Shown here piece by piece: positions 1-7,234 of a stretch of 8,972 nt of DNA. The position numbers and the translations under genes are program-made. The stretch comes from Methanospirillum hungatei (lineage in GTDB: Archaea; Halobacteriota; Methanomicrobia; Methanomicrobiales; Methanospirillaceae), in NCBI RefSeq assembly GCF_020216685.1, contig NZ_JAIWNS010000207.1, positions 1 to 8,972 on the forward strand, read 5' to 3'. Each line of letters opens with the position of its first letter. Position 1 is the stretch's first letter. The notes beneath the pieces were generated by a model. The model was not told the DNA's origin, searched no databases, and worked only from the letters and a program-made list of their open reading frames with translations.

Positions 1-512
1 CGATTCAAAAACAGATCGAATTCACCCATGATTATCAGGTTCTGGGATTGCAAAAAGCAATCTGGCAGGATCTTTCCCGGTGCTTTCAGAAAGCATCCGA
101 TCAGTTTGATACAGGGAGGATAACGGTTAAAGAACATCTGTCTGGGATAGAGATCTTTGCTGATCCGATGCTCGAGAAGGTCATATACAATCTGATTGAC
201 AACGCCCTTCGGTATGGTGGTCCCACGCTCTCGAAGATATTTGGATATTACCGTACAGATGGTGAAGATCTGATATGGATTATTGAGGATGACGGAGCGG
301 GTGTTGCCCCGGGGATGAAGGATCAGATCATGCAGAGAGGGGTCGGCTGTAATACCGGATTCGGACTCTTTCTTTCAGCAGAGATCCTCTCCATCACCGG
401 TATGACCATCACCGAGACCGGTACAGAGGGGGAGGGGGCCAGATTTGAGATCAGAGTTCCAAAAGGGATGTTTCGATCTGGAAGCGACCATAAGGCGGGG
501 GATACAGGATGA
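1..512 (+). CDS. Sensor histidine kinase, C-terminal part (HATPase domain), cut by left edge
   Basis: The reading frame is open from base 3 to the TGA at 510-512, so this is the C-terminal ~169 residues of a protein starting outside the window. A TTG at 48 could be called as a start, but the frame upstream of it already reads as the family's linker after the H-box helices (F-T-x-x-Y then a conserved Trp), so it is not the true start. The visible part is a GHKL ATP-binding domain: N-box with Asn codon at 201-203 (I-D-N-A-L-R-Y-G), G1 box at about 288-305 (E-D-D-G-A-G), and G2 box near 336-371 (G-V-G-C-N-T-G-F-G-L). It would transfer ATP phosphate to a His in the missing part. It resembles the C-terminal domain of the next gene, so the two are probably paralogues. 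No membrane segment is visible. The partner regulator is unknown. Confidence 0.9.
   Translation, partial: IQKQIEFTHDYQVLGLQKAIWQDLSRCFQKASDQFDTGRITVKEHLSGIEIFADPMLEKVIYNLIDNALRYGGPTLSKIFGYYRTDGEDLIWIIEDDGAGVAPGMKDQIMQRGVGCNTGFGLFLSAEILSITGMTITETGTEGEGARFEIRVPKGMFRSGSDHKAGDTG
497..502 (+). promoter_or_regulatory. G-rich ribosome binding site of the giant kinase, inside the upstream gene
   Basis: A GGGGGA stretch lies six bases before the ATG at 509, within the last codons of the upstream kinase gene. With the ATGA stop/start overlap at 509-512 it suggests that translation of the second kinase is coupled to that of the first. The match to an ideal GGAGG is imperfect. Confidence 0.4.
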
Positions 513-3500
513 CAGATATCGGATCAGGCCAAGCGATTCCAGGATTTGGGGAGATATCCTATGAGGCATTTTTTTCAAACGCACCAATTGGTATCTTTGT
601 TGCCGACGAGCAGGGCAGATATGTCTTTGTAAATGATGCTGCCTGCACCATGACCGGGTATCCGAGAGATGAGCTCATCGGAAAAAATCTCATGCAGTTC
701 ATCTACCCTGATGACCGTGAATTTGCATATCGACACTTCGCACAGGTCAAAGAGACCGGATCTGCGGTAGGGGACTGCCGGTATGTCACGAAGTCTAACG
801 AGATCAGATACTGGGAAGTAAAGGCAGTCAGAATTTCTGATACCTGTTATATCGGGTATACATCAGACATTACCGATAAAAAACGTTCAGAGCATGAAAT
901 TTTACGAAAGAATGAAGAACTTCAGGCAACTTTTGAAGAACTTTCATCAACTGAAGAGGAGCTGAAGCAGCAACTTGAAGAGATCCTCTCGGCACAGGCA
1001 GAGATTGAAGAACGTGAGCAGAAATATCGCCTTTTATTCAACACCAGCGAAGCAGGGATTGCTCTGCATGAGATCATCTGCAACGATGAGGATGATCCGG
1101 TTGATTACCGGTTCCTTGAGATAAACCCGGCATTTGAGAAGATGACCGGACTTTCAGCTAAAGATATCATCGGAAAGCGGGTAACTGAAGTCCTGCCCGG
1201 TGTAGAGTCATATTGGATAGATACATATGGAAAAGTAGCACGTACCGGAAAGACAGTACATTTCGAGAATTTCAGTCATGAACTCGGAAAATATTACGAG
1301 GTCACTGCATACTCCCCGGTCAAGGGCCAGTTTGCAACCCTTATACAGGATGTAACCGAGCGGAAGATACAAGAGATACAGCTCAAAGAGACGAACAGCT
1401 TCCTTGAAAATCTTATAAATCATGCAAATGTGCCCATTATTGTCTGGGATCCCTCATTCACCATCACACGAATAAATCACGCATTCGAACTTCTGATTGG
1501 GAAGGCTGCTGATGAGATCGTGGGGAAAAACCTTGAGACCCTCTTCCCTCCTGATGAGGCAGAACGCTCGATGCGGCTCATACGGACAACCCTTGAGGGG
1601 GTCAGGTGGGAGACCGCAGAAATTCCCCTTTTGCATAAAGATGGTGAGATAAAAACGGTCCTGTGGAACTCGGCGACCATTTATGATCCTGATGGGATGA
1701 CACCTCGTGCAACCATCGCCCAGGGCAGGGATATTACCGCAGAACGGCAGCTTGAGCGGGAAAAAGATGAGGCTGCCGCCCAGATACAGGAAAATATTGC
1801 AAAACTCGCCATACTCAATGACGGAATCAGAAATCCCCTCACCATAATCGCAACATTCACTGAAATGGCTGCGGATACACAGATTGCAGACCTCATTCTT
1901 GCAGAGATAAGCAGGATAGATGAGATGGTAAACAGCCTTGACCGGGAGTGGATAAAATCTGAAAAGATACTGAACTTCCTAAAGAAGCATGATTTCGAAA
2001 AGACCGGATTTGACATCAGCAATTACCCGGATGTATTTCCAGATGCCAGCAAGAAAGGAGAAAAACCGGGTTTTTACCCGTCCGGCAGATATGAACTCTT
2101 TATCGAAGAGCTCCAGGCACAACTCTATACCATCCTGGACAGTATTGATGCCCTGATTTATGTAGCCGATATGGAGACGTATGAAATCCTCTATCTGAAT
2201 AAACAGGGCCGTTATATATTTGGAAATATCCTGGGCCAGAAATGTTACACCTATTTCCAGAATAATGCAGAAGGTCCCTGCCAGTTCTGCACAAATCACC
2301 TCCTCGTTGATGAAAAAGGACCAACAGGTGTGTACCGGTGGGAATATTACAATACCAGAACCGGAAGATGGTTTGACTGCCGGGACCGGGCCATCAGGTG
2401 GACTGACGGAAGACTGGTGCGACTGGAAATTGCTACTGACATAACAGAGAAGAAACATAAAGAAGAAGCACTCAAAGAGATGACAGAAGAACTGAATCGG
2501 TTCTGGAACGGCAGCCTGGATCTCCTCTGTATTGCAGATACCGATGGATACTTCAGGAAGTTAAACCCGGAATGGGAATCAGCTCTTGGATATTCCCTGT
2601 CAGAACTGGAAGGAAAACGATTCCTTGATTTTGTGCATCCTGATGATCTCTCCTCTACACAAAAGGCAGTCTCAACTCTTGACAGCCAGGAGGCCATTTT
2701 AAATTTTGTAAACCGGTACCGGCATAAGGACGGCTCATACCGGTGGATAGAATGGCGGTCGTTCCCGTTTGGAAAGTATATCTATGCATCGGCACGTGAT
2801 ATTTCAGAAAATAAACGAAAAGAAGAGGAGATCACAAGAAGTGAGGAACGGTTCAGGACTCTTGTGAATGCAATCCAGGAGACGATGTCTGTCATTGACC
2901 GGGACGGGACATTCATCTATGCAAATGCCACCGCAGCAAAGAATCTTTCAGGAAAGGACCCCTCTTTTGTTATCGGAAAGAACATCAGGGATTTTGTATC
3001 TGAAGAGAAAGCTGAAGAGCTTATTCACAATTACCGGACAACCATAGATACCGGCATTCCGTTTACCGGTGAGGTTCCGGTAATGATGCAGGGGGAGCTC
3101 AAATACTTTTATAACCGGCTGATTCCGTTCAGATTTTCCCCTGATGATGAGCAGGCAGTCCTCTCCCTTTCCCTGGATATTACGAGGCAGCATGCTATCA
3201 GGGAAGAACTGACTCTTCGGGAGGAGCAGTACCGGAGAATTGTTGATACTGCTGAAGAGGGCATCTGGCAGATGGATGGACAGAAGAATACGGTATATGT
3301 AAATCCACGGATGGCAGAGATGCTCGGGTTTACTCCTGAAGAGATGCTGGGAAACAATGTCACGTCATTCATGCCGCCAGAGGAACTTGATCATCACTCA
3401 CGAAGGATGATCCACCGGATGCATGGAGAGAATGAGCGGTATGAACAGGAGTTTGTGAAAAAGGATGGAACCCGGATCTGGCTGCATGTATCTGCAACCG

Positions 3501-5068
3501 CTCTGGTATCTGCAGATGGAACCTTCAACGGCTCTTTTGCAATGTTTACCGACATCACCGAACAAAAGAGGGCAGAGAAGGCTCTTGTTGAGAGTGAAAC
3601 GAGGTTTTACGAACTCTTCAATAATCTGCCTGTTGCAGTAGCCATTTATCGGCCGGTCGATAACGGAAATGATTTCATCTTTACAGATTTTAATCGTGCA
3701 GGTGAACAGATTGAAAGGATAGAAAGAGCAGACCTTATCGGGAGAAGTGTTCTTGATGTCTTTCCCGGGGTCAGGGATTTTGGTCTTTTTGAGGTTTTTC
3801 AGCGGGTATATATGACAGGGAAGCCTGAGAAATTCCCGATATCATTTTACAAGGATAACCGTGTTGAAGGGTGGAGGGAGAATTATGTCTATAAACTTCC
3901 TTCCGGAGAGATTGTCGCTATCTATGAAGATGTAACCGGACGTAAGCAGGCAGAACATGAACTCTTCGTCCTTTCCCGTTCACTATCAGAAGCGATGAAG
4001 ATTGCAAAAATGGCAGCCTGGGAGTATGATCTGAAAAGTGGGATGTTTAATTTTAATGACTTGTTTTATTCCATGCTCAAGATAACGGCTGCAGAAGCCG
4101 GCGGTTACCAGATGTCAGCTGATGAGTTTGCAGACAGGTTCATCGTCCCGGCATATGCAAGTCAGGTACGCGAAACAATACAAAAGGCAACAGAATCCTC
4201 TGATCCCGAATTCGAGATGACAATCGAGGGAGAACTTTGCCGTCCGGATAACAGCACCTTCTGGGTGACCACCTGGCTGAAGACTGACCGGGATGATGCA
4301 GGAGAGATTACCAGGCTCTTCGGGGTCAACCAGGATATAACCGAACGAAAAGAGATGGAGATTAAACTAAAAGATTCTACGCAGAAGTTACTACTCCTCA
4401 CTCAGATCAACCGGCATGACATCTTTAATGAGCTGACTGCAATGCATCTCATGCATGACCTTGCCCTGGAAACGGGAGATCTTGAGGAGATCTACTCACT
4501 TATCCGGAGCTCAAAAGAAGGTCTCCGGAGGATTGAGAGAGTATTACAATTTACCAGTGAGTACGATAATTTTGCGTCCTCACAGAGTATGTGGCTGGTA
4601 CTCCACCGGATCATAGACTCAATTCGGGAAGAAGTTGCTGGAGGGGATATCCTTTTTGAAAATTCTGTTCCGGAGAACATTGAGGTTTATACCGATCCGA
4701 TGATTCAAAAAGTTTTCAAGGCTCTGTATGAAAATGCCATTCGTCATGGTCAGACCCTGACAAAAGTCCGGTTTTACACCCAGGAGCGTGAGGGAGGTCT
4801 GATAATTTTCTGCGAAGATGACGGTGTAGGAATTCCAGAACACGAGAAAGATGCAATCTTCTCCTATGGTCATGGAAAACATACCGGTATTGGCCTCTTT
4901 CTTGCCAGAGAGATGCTTTCGGTCAACAACCTGACCATATGCGAATCTGGAGTGGAAACAAAGGGGTCAAGATTTGAAATTCACGTCCCTATAGGGAAAT
5001 GGAGATATAGAAGAAGTCATTCTGATAGCCCTACAGATCCAGACAGAAGAGAGCATATAGGGGAATAG
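509..5068 (+). CDS. Giant cytoplasmic multi-PAS hybrid-architecture histidine kinase (1519 aa)
   Basis: This predicted sensor kinase has about nine PAS domains, most ending in the typical D-[IV]-T motif: roughly residues 15-122, 168-283, 295-410, 533-646, 660-766, 778-892, 903-1017, 1028-1143 and 1155-1278. A charged coiled coil (~125-172) follows PAS1. Between PAS3 and PAS4 (413-496) lies a helical module resembling a DHp domain but with Asp438 where the phospho-His would be (N-D-G-I-R-N-P-L). PAS4 carries Cys579, Cys591 and Cys594. The active kinase part is C-terminal: H-box His1303 (N-R-H-D-I-F-N-E-L-T), N-box Asn1409, G1 box D1437-D-G-V-G and G2 box around 1454-1463. There is no signal peptide, membrane helix or receiver domain, so it should be cytosolic and sense redox state or small ligands. 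The ATG overlaps the previous stop. The last ~13 residues run antisense through the end of a pseudogene. Kinase identity is firm; ligand and target are unknown. Confidence 0.93.
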   Translation: MTDIGSGQAIPGFGEISYEAFFSNAPIGIFVADEQGRYVFVNDAACTMTGYPRDELIGKNLMQFIYPDDREFAYRHFAQVKETGSAVGDCRYVTKSNEIRYWEVKAVRISDTCYIGYTSDITDKKRSEHEILRKNEELQATFEELSSTEEELKQQLEEILSAQAEIEEREQKYRLLFNTSEAGIALHEIICNDEDDPVDYRFLEINPAFEKMTGLSAKDIIGKRVTEVLPGVESYWIDTYGKVARTGKTVHFENFSHELGKYYEVTAYSPVKGQFATLIQDVTERKIQEIQLKETNSFLENLINHANVPIIVWDPSFTITRINHAFELLIGKAADEIVGKNLETLFPPDEAERSMRLIRTTLEGVRWETAEIPLLHKDGEIKTVLWNSATIYDPDGMTPRATIAQGRDITAERQLEREKDEAAAQIQENIAKLAILNDGIRNPLTIIATFTEMAADTQIADLILAEISRIDEMVNSLDREWIKSEKILNFLKKHDFEKTGFDISNYPDVFPDASKKGEKPGFYPSGRYELFIEELQAQLYTILDSIDALIYVADMETYEILYLNKQGRYIFGNILGQKCYTYFQNNAEGPCQFCTNHLLVDEKGPTGVYRWEYYNTRTGRWFDCRDRAIRWTDGRLVRLEIATDITEKKHKEEALKEMTEELNRFWNGSLDLLCIADTDGYFRKLNPEWESALGYSLSELEGKRFLDFVHPDDLSSTQKAVSTLDSQEAILNFVNRYRHKDGSYRWIEWRSFPFGKYIYASARDISENKRKEEEITRSEERFRTLVNAIQETMSVIDRDGTFIYANATAAKNLSGKDPSFVIGKNIRDFVSEEKAEELIHNYRTTIDTGIPFTGEVPVMMQGELKYFYNRLIPFRFSPDDEQAVLSLSLDITRQHAIREELTLREEQYRRIVDTAEEGIWQMDGQKNTVYVNPRMAEMLGFTPEEMLGNNVTSFMPPEELDHHSRRMIHRMHGENERYEQEFVKKDGTRIWLHVSATALVSADGTFNGSFAMFTDITEQKRAEKALVESETRFYELFNNLPVAVAIYRPVDNGNDFIFTDFNRAGEQIERIERADLIGRSVLDVFPGVRDFGLFEVFQRVYMTGKPEKFPISFYKDNRVEGWRENYVYKLPSGEIVAIYEDVTGRKQAEHELFVLSRSLSEAMKIAKMAAWEYDLKSGMFNFNDLFYSMLKITAAEAGGYQMSADEFADRFIVPAYASQVRETIQKATESSDPEFEMTIEGELCRPDNSTFWVTTWLKTDRDDAGEITRLFGVNQDITERKEMEIKLKDSTQKLLLLTQINRHDIFNELTAMHLMHDLALETGDLEEIYSLIRSSKEGLRRIERVLQFTSEYDNFASSQSMWLVLHRIIDSIREEVAGGDILFENSVPENIEVYTDPMIQKVFKALYENAIRHGQTLTKVRFYTQEREGGLIIFCEDDGVGIPEHEKDAIFSYGHGKHTGIGLFLAREMLSVNNLTICESGVETKGSRFEIHVPIGKWRYRRSHSDSPTDPDRREHIGE

Positions 5069-5642
5069 ATCGTATCGATGAATCTGATCCAAAATTTTTC
5101 GGCGAAACACGAATTGCATAGGGGGGGTTATACAGTTCGAAGTATCGCATCAGACTTTTTGATCGTACATTATCAGAAGATTTTACCTCTATCGGTATCA
5201 CATATCCCTGTTTATTCTGGATGATAAAGTCTACTTCAGCACGACCCTTTGATTCCCAATAATACGGGGTATACCCATTCACAACCAACGAAAAGCATAC
5301 AAAGTTCTCAGTGATAGCCCCCTTAATTGTATCAATATCAGACCGTTCCTCACGCATAACATGAGCAGGAATGCAAAAGTGATTATGAAGAAGTCCTGTA
5401 TCAGCCATGTAAATTTTAAAAAAAGTCGGCTCGACATATACAGAAAGAGGGAGTTTCCCTTCAGAAACTCTGTGGCAGATATTTACTATTCCTGAACATT
5501 AAACCAGGTTATTATACCGGGTTTTGCCAAATTCCAGAATTGAAAATGTTTTCCCAACCTGCCGTGCTCCCTGAATAATAAGAGGCTTTCTCCGGGGATC
5601 AGCTTTCCATGCATCCAGACGGGAGATGATCTTACGTTCCAT
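5031..5642 (-). pseudogene. Decayed AAA_14/DUF4143 ATPase gene with internal deletion and in-frame stop
   Basis: Reading down from the ATG at 5642-5640, codons 1-47 give the typical start of an archaeal AAA_14 ATPase, including Walker A G-A-R-Q-V-G-K-T at about residues 25-32. Codon 48 (5501-5499) is TAA. The same frame then continues with the family's C-terminal half: P-L-S-V-Y, then F-F-K-I-Y-M-A-D-T-G-L-L, then A-E-V-D-F-I-I and I-P-I-E-V-K-S (DUF4143, nuclease-like fold), ending at a TAG at 5033-5031. Only about a dozen codons separate the Walker A part from the DUF4143 part, where intact members have around two hundred, so Walker B and the arginine finger are gone. Just at the stop, another frame reads F-N-V-Q-E, which fits the expected continuation, so a small frameshift probably preceded or accompanied the deletion. 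An ATG at 5408 leaves a 125-codon open frame, but it starts mid-domain. The 3' end overlaps the giant kinase gene by 38 bp, tail to tail. Confidence 0.85.
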
Positions 5643-5653
5643 TTTCTGTACGA

Positions 5654-5699
5654 AGAGTACACTTTTTGGATCATAAAAGTGTTGCGAGAGTACACTTTT
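5654..5699. repeat. Two 13-bp direct repeats plus an inverted half-copy upstream of the ATPase pseudogene
   Basis: AGAGTACACTTTT occurs at 5654-5666 and again at 5687-5699, exactly 33 bp apart. Between them, at 5675-5682, lies AAAAGTGT, the reverse complement of the ACACTTTT core (5659-5666 and 5692-5699). The three cores are therefore spaced by about 16 bp with alternating orientation. The cluster begins 12 bp upstream of the pseudogene's start codon, where an operator of that gene would sit, and it is also just past the 3' end of the PAS protein gene. It may be an old regulator-binding site or the residue of a small tandem duplication. Confidence 0.6.
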
Positions 5700-5742
5700 C
5701 TGAACGTTCTCTCAAAACAGTCCCTTCACTATCCTTAGGGCT

Positions 5743-6981
5743 TTACTTCGATTCTCCGTCAGTTATGGACGCCGTATTAAAATTATGATGTTTTCGAAGG
5801 AACTCGAGGACCTTATCAGACTCCATCCACCGGTGATCCAGATCGTTCACGATGGAATCTATCTTTGCAACCTGCTCACTGATCTTCTCCGCAAATTCCA
5901 CGTCATCAGACATACTTGCAAGCGTTAAGATGATACTTAAGGGATTGCGGATCTGATCATTGAGAACCGCTAATTTTGCAATATTCTTCTCTATCTGTCT
6001 GACTGCTGCAGTTTTTTCATCTTCGAGCTGCCGTTCCCGGGTGATATCTTTTCCTGAAGCAAGAATCCCAATGAATTTTCCAGAAGGAGAGCGAATAGCG
6101 TGCATAAACCATGAGATGAACCGGGGTGAACCATCACTGATCAGAATTTCCCCTTTCAACCGTGAACAATCTCCATACCAGCCCTGGAAGAATTCATGGA
6201 AGAATTGCCGTGTCAGAGCCCATTCGGAGGGGGGAAGAAAGTGATCAAACCAGTTTTTTCCAATTACCTCATCATGCGAAAGACCCAGAAACTCACACCC
6301 CCTCCGGTTGATAAGGGTAATTGTTCCATGCCGGTCAAATGCCAGGATCATAACCTCGGCAACGTTGAGGTACTGGTGTGCACGTTCACGCTCAAACCGG
6401 ACTCTTTCAGCGGCTTTTACCTGCTCGGTGATATCATATGCAATCCCGATAACCCCGTTGATACTATGATCCGGTCCGGTCATCGGGGTGAGCGAAGTCT
6501 GAAAGATTACTCCGTTATGATCGTATTCAAAGGTCACCTCTTCTCCATGGAGTGCACGGATATGTGCATCTATAGCCGGATGACTCCCTTCATGAGATTG
6601 AAAAAAATCATGAAGATTCTGCCCGACGACCTCTCCGGGGGTAAGACCGATAAGAGAGAGCCCCTTTCCTTCTGATAGAAGATAATTCAGTTCCCGGTCA
6701 ACAACCCAGAGAGTAGCCGGAACCTGCCGGGTAATAAACCGTAATTGTTCCTCGCGCTTACGGATTTCATACTCCGCCTGGGCAAGCTGCTGGTACTGGA
6801 GACGCAGTTCATCCTGCTGGGCGAGAAGTTCCTCATTTAATACAGAGATTTCAGTATTCTGAACAATAAGAGAGTCATAGAGTTTTTGGTAATCCTCAGT
6901 GTATTCAGGTATTTTCTGGAGAGGATGCTGATCAGGAGTATCAGGGAGAGGAGAAGGGATCTGGCGCCTTGAGTTATCCAT
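5743..6981 (-). CDS. Coiled-coil PAS-PAS protein ending in a histidine-less DHp-like module (no kinase domain)
   Basis: This 412-aa protein has a Pro-rich N-terminus (~1-27), a charged coiled coil (~28-82), PAS domain A (~80-185, ending Y-D-I-T) and PAS domain B (~203-314, ending K-D-I-T). Last comes a helical module (~317-400) with N341-D342-Q-I-R-N-P-L, where a kinase H-box would have His-Glu. No HATPase, receiver, GGDEF or DNA-binding domain follows, so it cannot autophosphorylate and its output is probably protein-protein contact. The C-terminal module and the coiled-coil/PAS/PAS order closely match residues ~125-496 of the giant kinase. No signal peptide or membrane segment is seen. The start at 6981 is favoured by AGGAG seven bases upstream. 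The gene is convergent with the kinase pair and follows MCP-cheW on the same strand after a 253-bp gap. It would usually be labelled a PAS sensor or 'signal transduction histidine kinase', but the second name is wrong for this protein. Confidence 0.9.
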   Translation of the reverse strand: MDNSRRQIPSPLPDTPDQHPLQKIPEYTEDYQKLYDSLIVQNTEISVLNEELLAQQDELRLQYQQLAQAEYEIRKREEQLRFITRQVPATLWVVDRELNYLLSEGKGLSLIGLTPGEVVGQNLHDFFQSHEGSHPAIDAHIRALHGEEVTFEYDHNGVIFQTSLTPMTGPDHSINGVIGIAYDITEQVKAAERVRFERERAHQYLNVAEVMILAFDRHGTITLINRRGCEFLGLSHDEVIGKNWFDHFLPPSEWALTRQFFHEFFQGWYGDCSRLKGEILISDGSPRFISWFMHAIRSPSGKFIGILASGKDITRERQLEDEKTAAVRQIEKNIAKLAVLNDQIRNPLSIILTLASMSDDVEFAEKISEQVAKIDSIVNDLDHRWMESDKVLEFLRKHHNFNTASITDGESK

Positions 6982-7186
6982 TGTACAACTCCTGATTCAG
7001 ATGAGAATATTTGATTTCATCGCAGACATGAGAGTCCAAAGAACGTTTTTTAGAAGAGTTAATACTGATGGTAAGACCAGTAGATTGCATAAACCTGATG
7101 AAAAGTGGTTCATAAGTTGATAAATAAGTTATATTGTGCCGTGCATATTCAAGCCATACGGCATCACAAAACCGCAAGACCGTCAT
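6974..7186 (-). CDS. Small doubtful ORF (70 codons) in the leader of the PAS-PAS gene
   Basis: The frame runs from ATG at 7186 to TAA at 6976-6974 and overlaps the PAS-PAS start by eight bases. The predicted peptide is rich in aromatic residues near its N-terminus (V-W-L-E-Y-A-R) and basic and polar towards the end. I do not recognise it. No Shine-Dalgarno-like sequence precedes the ATG, and an in-frame TAG lies only five codons upstream. It could be a real small protein coupled to the PAS gene, a remnant of a lost gene, or a chance frame in a 253-bp untranslated region. The overlap geometry is its main support. Nothing else coding is visible between 6982 and 7234. Confidence 0.3.
   Translation of the reverse strand: MTVLRFCDAVWLEYARHNITYLSTYEPLFIRFMQSTGLTISINSSKKRSLDSHVCDEIKYSHLNQELYNG
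6989..6993 (-). promoter_or_regulatory. Ribosome binding site AGGAG of the PAS-PAS gene
   Basis: On the - strand AGGAG is followed by seven bases and then the ATG at 6981. This is a standard distance and supports 6981 as the start rather than a later Met. The site lies inside the doubtful 70-codon ORF that ends at 6974. Confidence 0.65.
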
Positions 7187-7220
7187 TTCAATATCAGGAG
7201 TCTAAAATAATTATGAAATT

Positions 7221-7233
7221 GAGATATATTATT
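7221..7233 (-). promoter_or_regulatory. Possible archaeal TATA box downstream of cheW
   Basis: On the - strand the sequence reads AATAATATATCTC, an AT-rich TATA-like element just past the cheW stop. A start site about 25 bases further would fall near 7200, allowing separate transcription of the 70-codon ORF and the PAS-PAS gene. A second candidate, TTATTTATC, lies near 7118-7127. Neither has a clear BRE, so the PAS gene may instead be read from cheW. Confidence 0.22.
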
Positions 7234-7234
7234 A

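Noticed and set aside
48..512. TTG at 48 as the start of a 154-aa protein
   Set aside because: The frame is open to the left edge and the residues before 48 continue a typical kinase linker, so the start is outside the window.
1820..1822. Asp438 region as a second functional phosphoacceptor H-box
   Set aside because: There is no His at or next to the position and no ATPase domain follows it, so it is described as a non-catalytic module.
1979..2458. 159-codon - strand ORF inside the giant kinase
   Set aside because: Antisense shadow of PAS4; no recognisable domain and the sense frame is clearly coding.
5031..5408. Intact 125-aa gene starting at 5408
   Set aside because: Family-typical DUF4143 sequence continues in frame upstream of that Met back to the TAA and beyond to a Walker A segment; it is the 3' part of a pseudogene.
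5486..5695. 69-codon - strand ORF
   Set aside because: It is an alternative frame over the pseudogene's Walker A part; only its last residues (F-N-V-Q-E) look family-like and mark the frameshift.
6196..6675. 159-codon + strand ORF inside the PAS-PAS gene
   Set aside because: Antisense shadow of the two PAS domains; low-complexity order of residues and no ribosome binding site.
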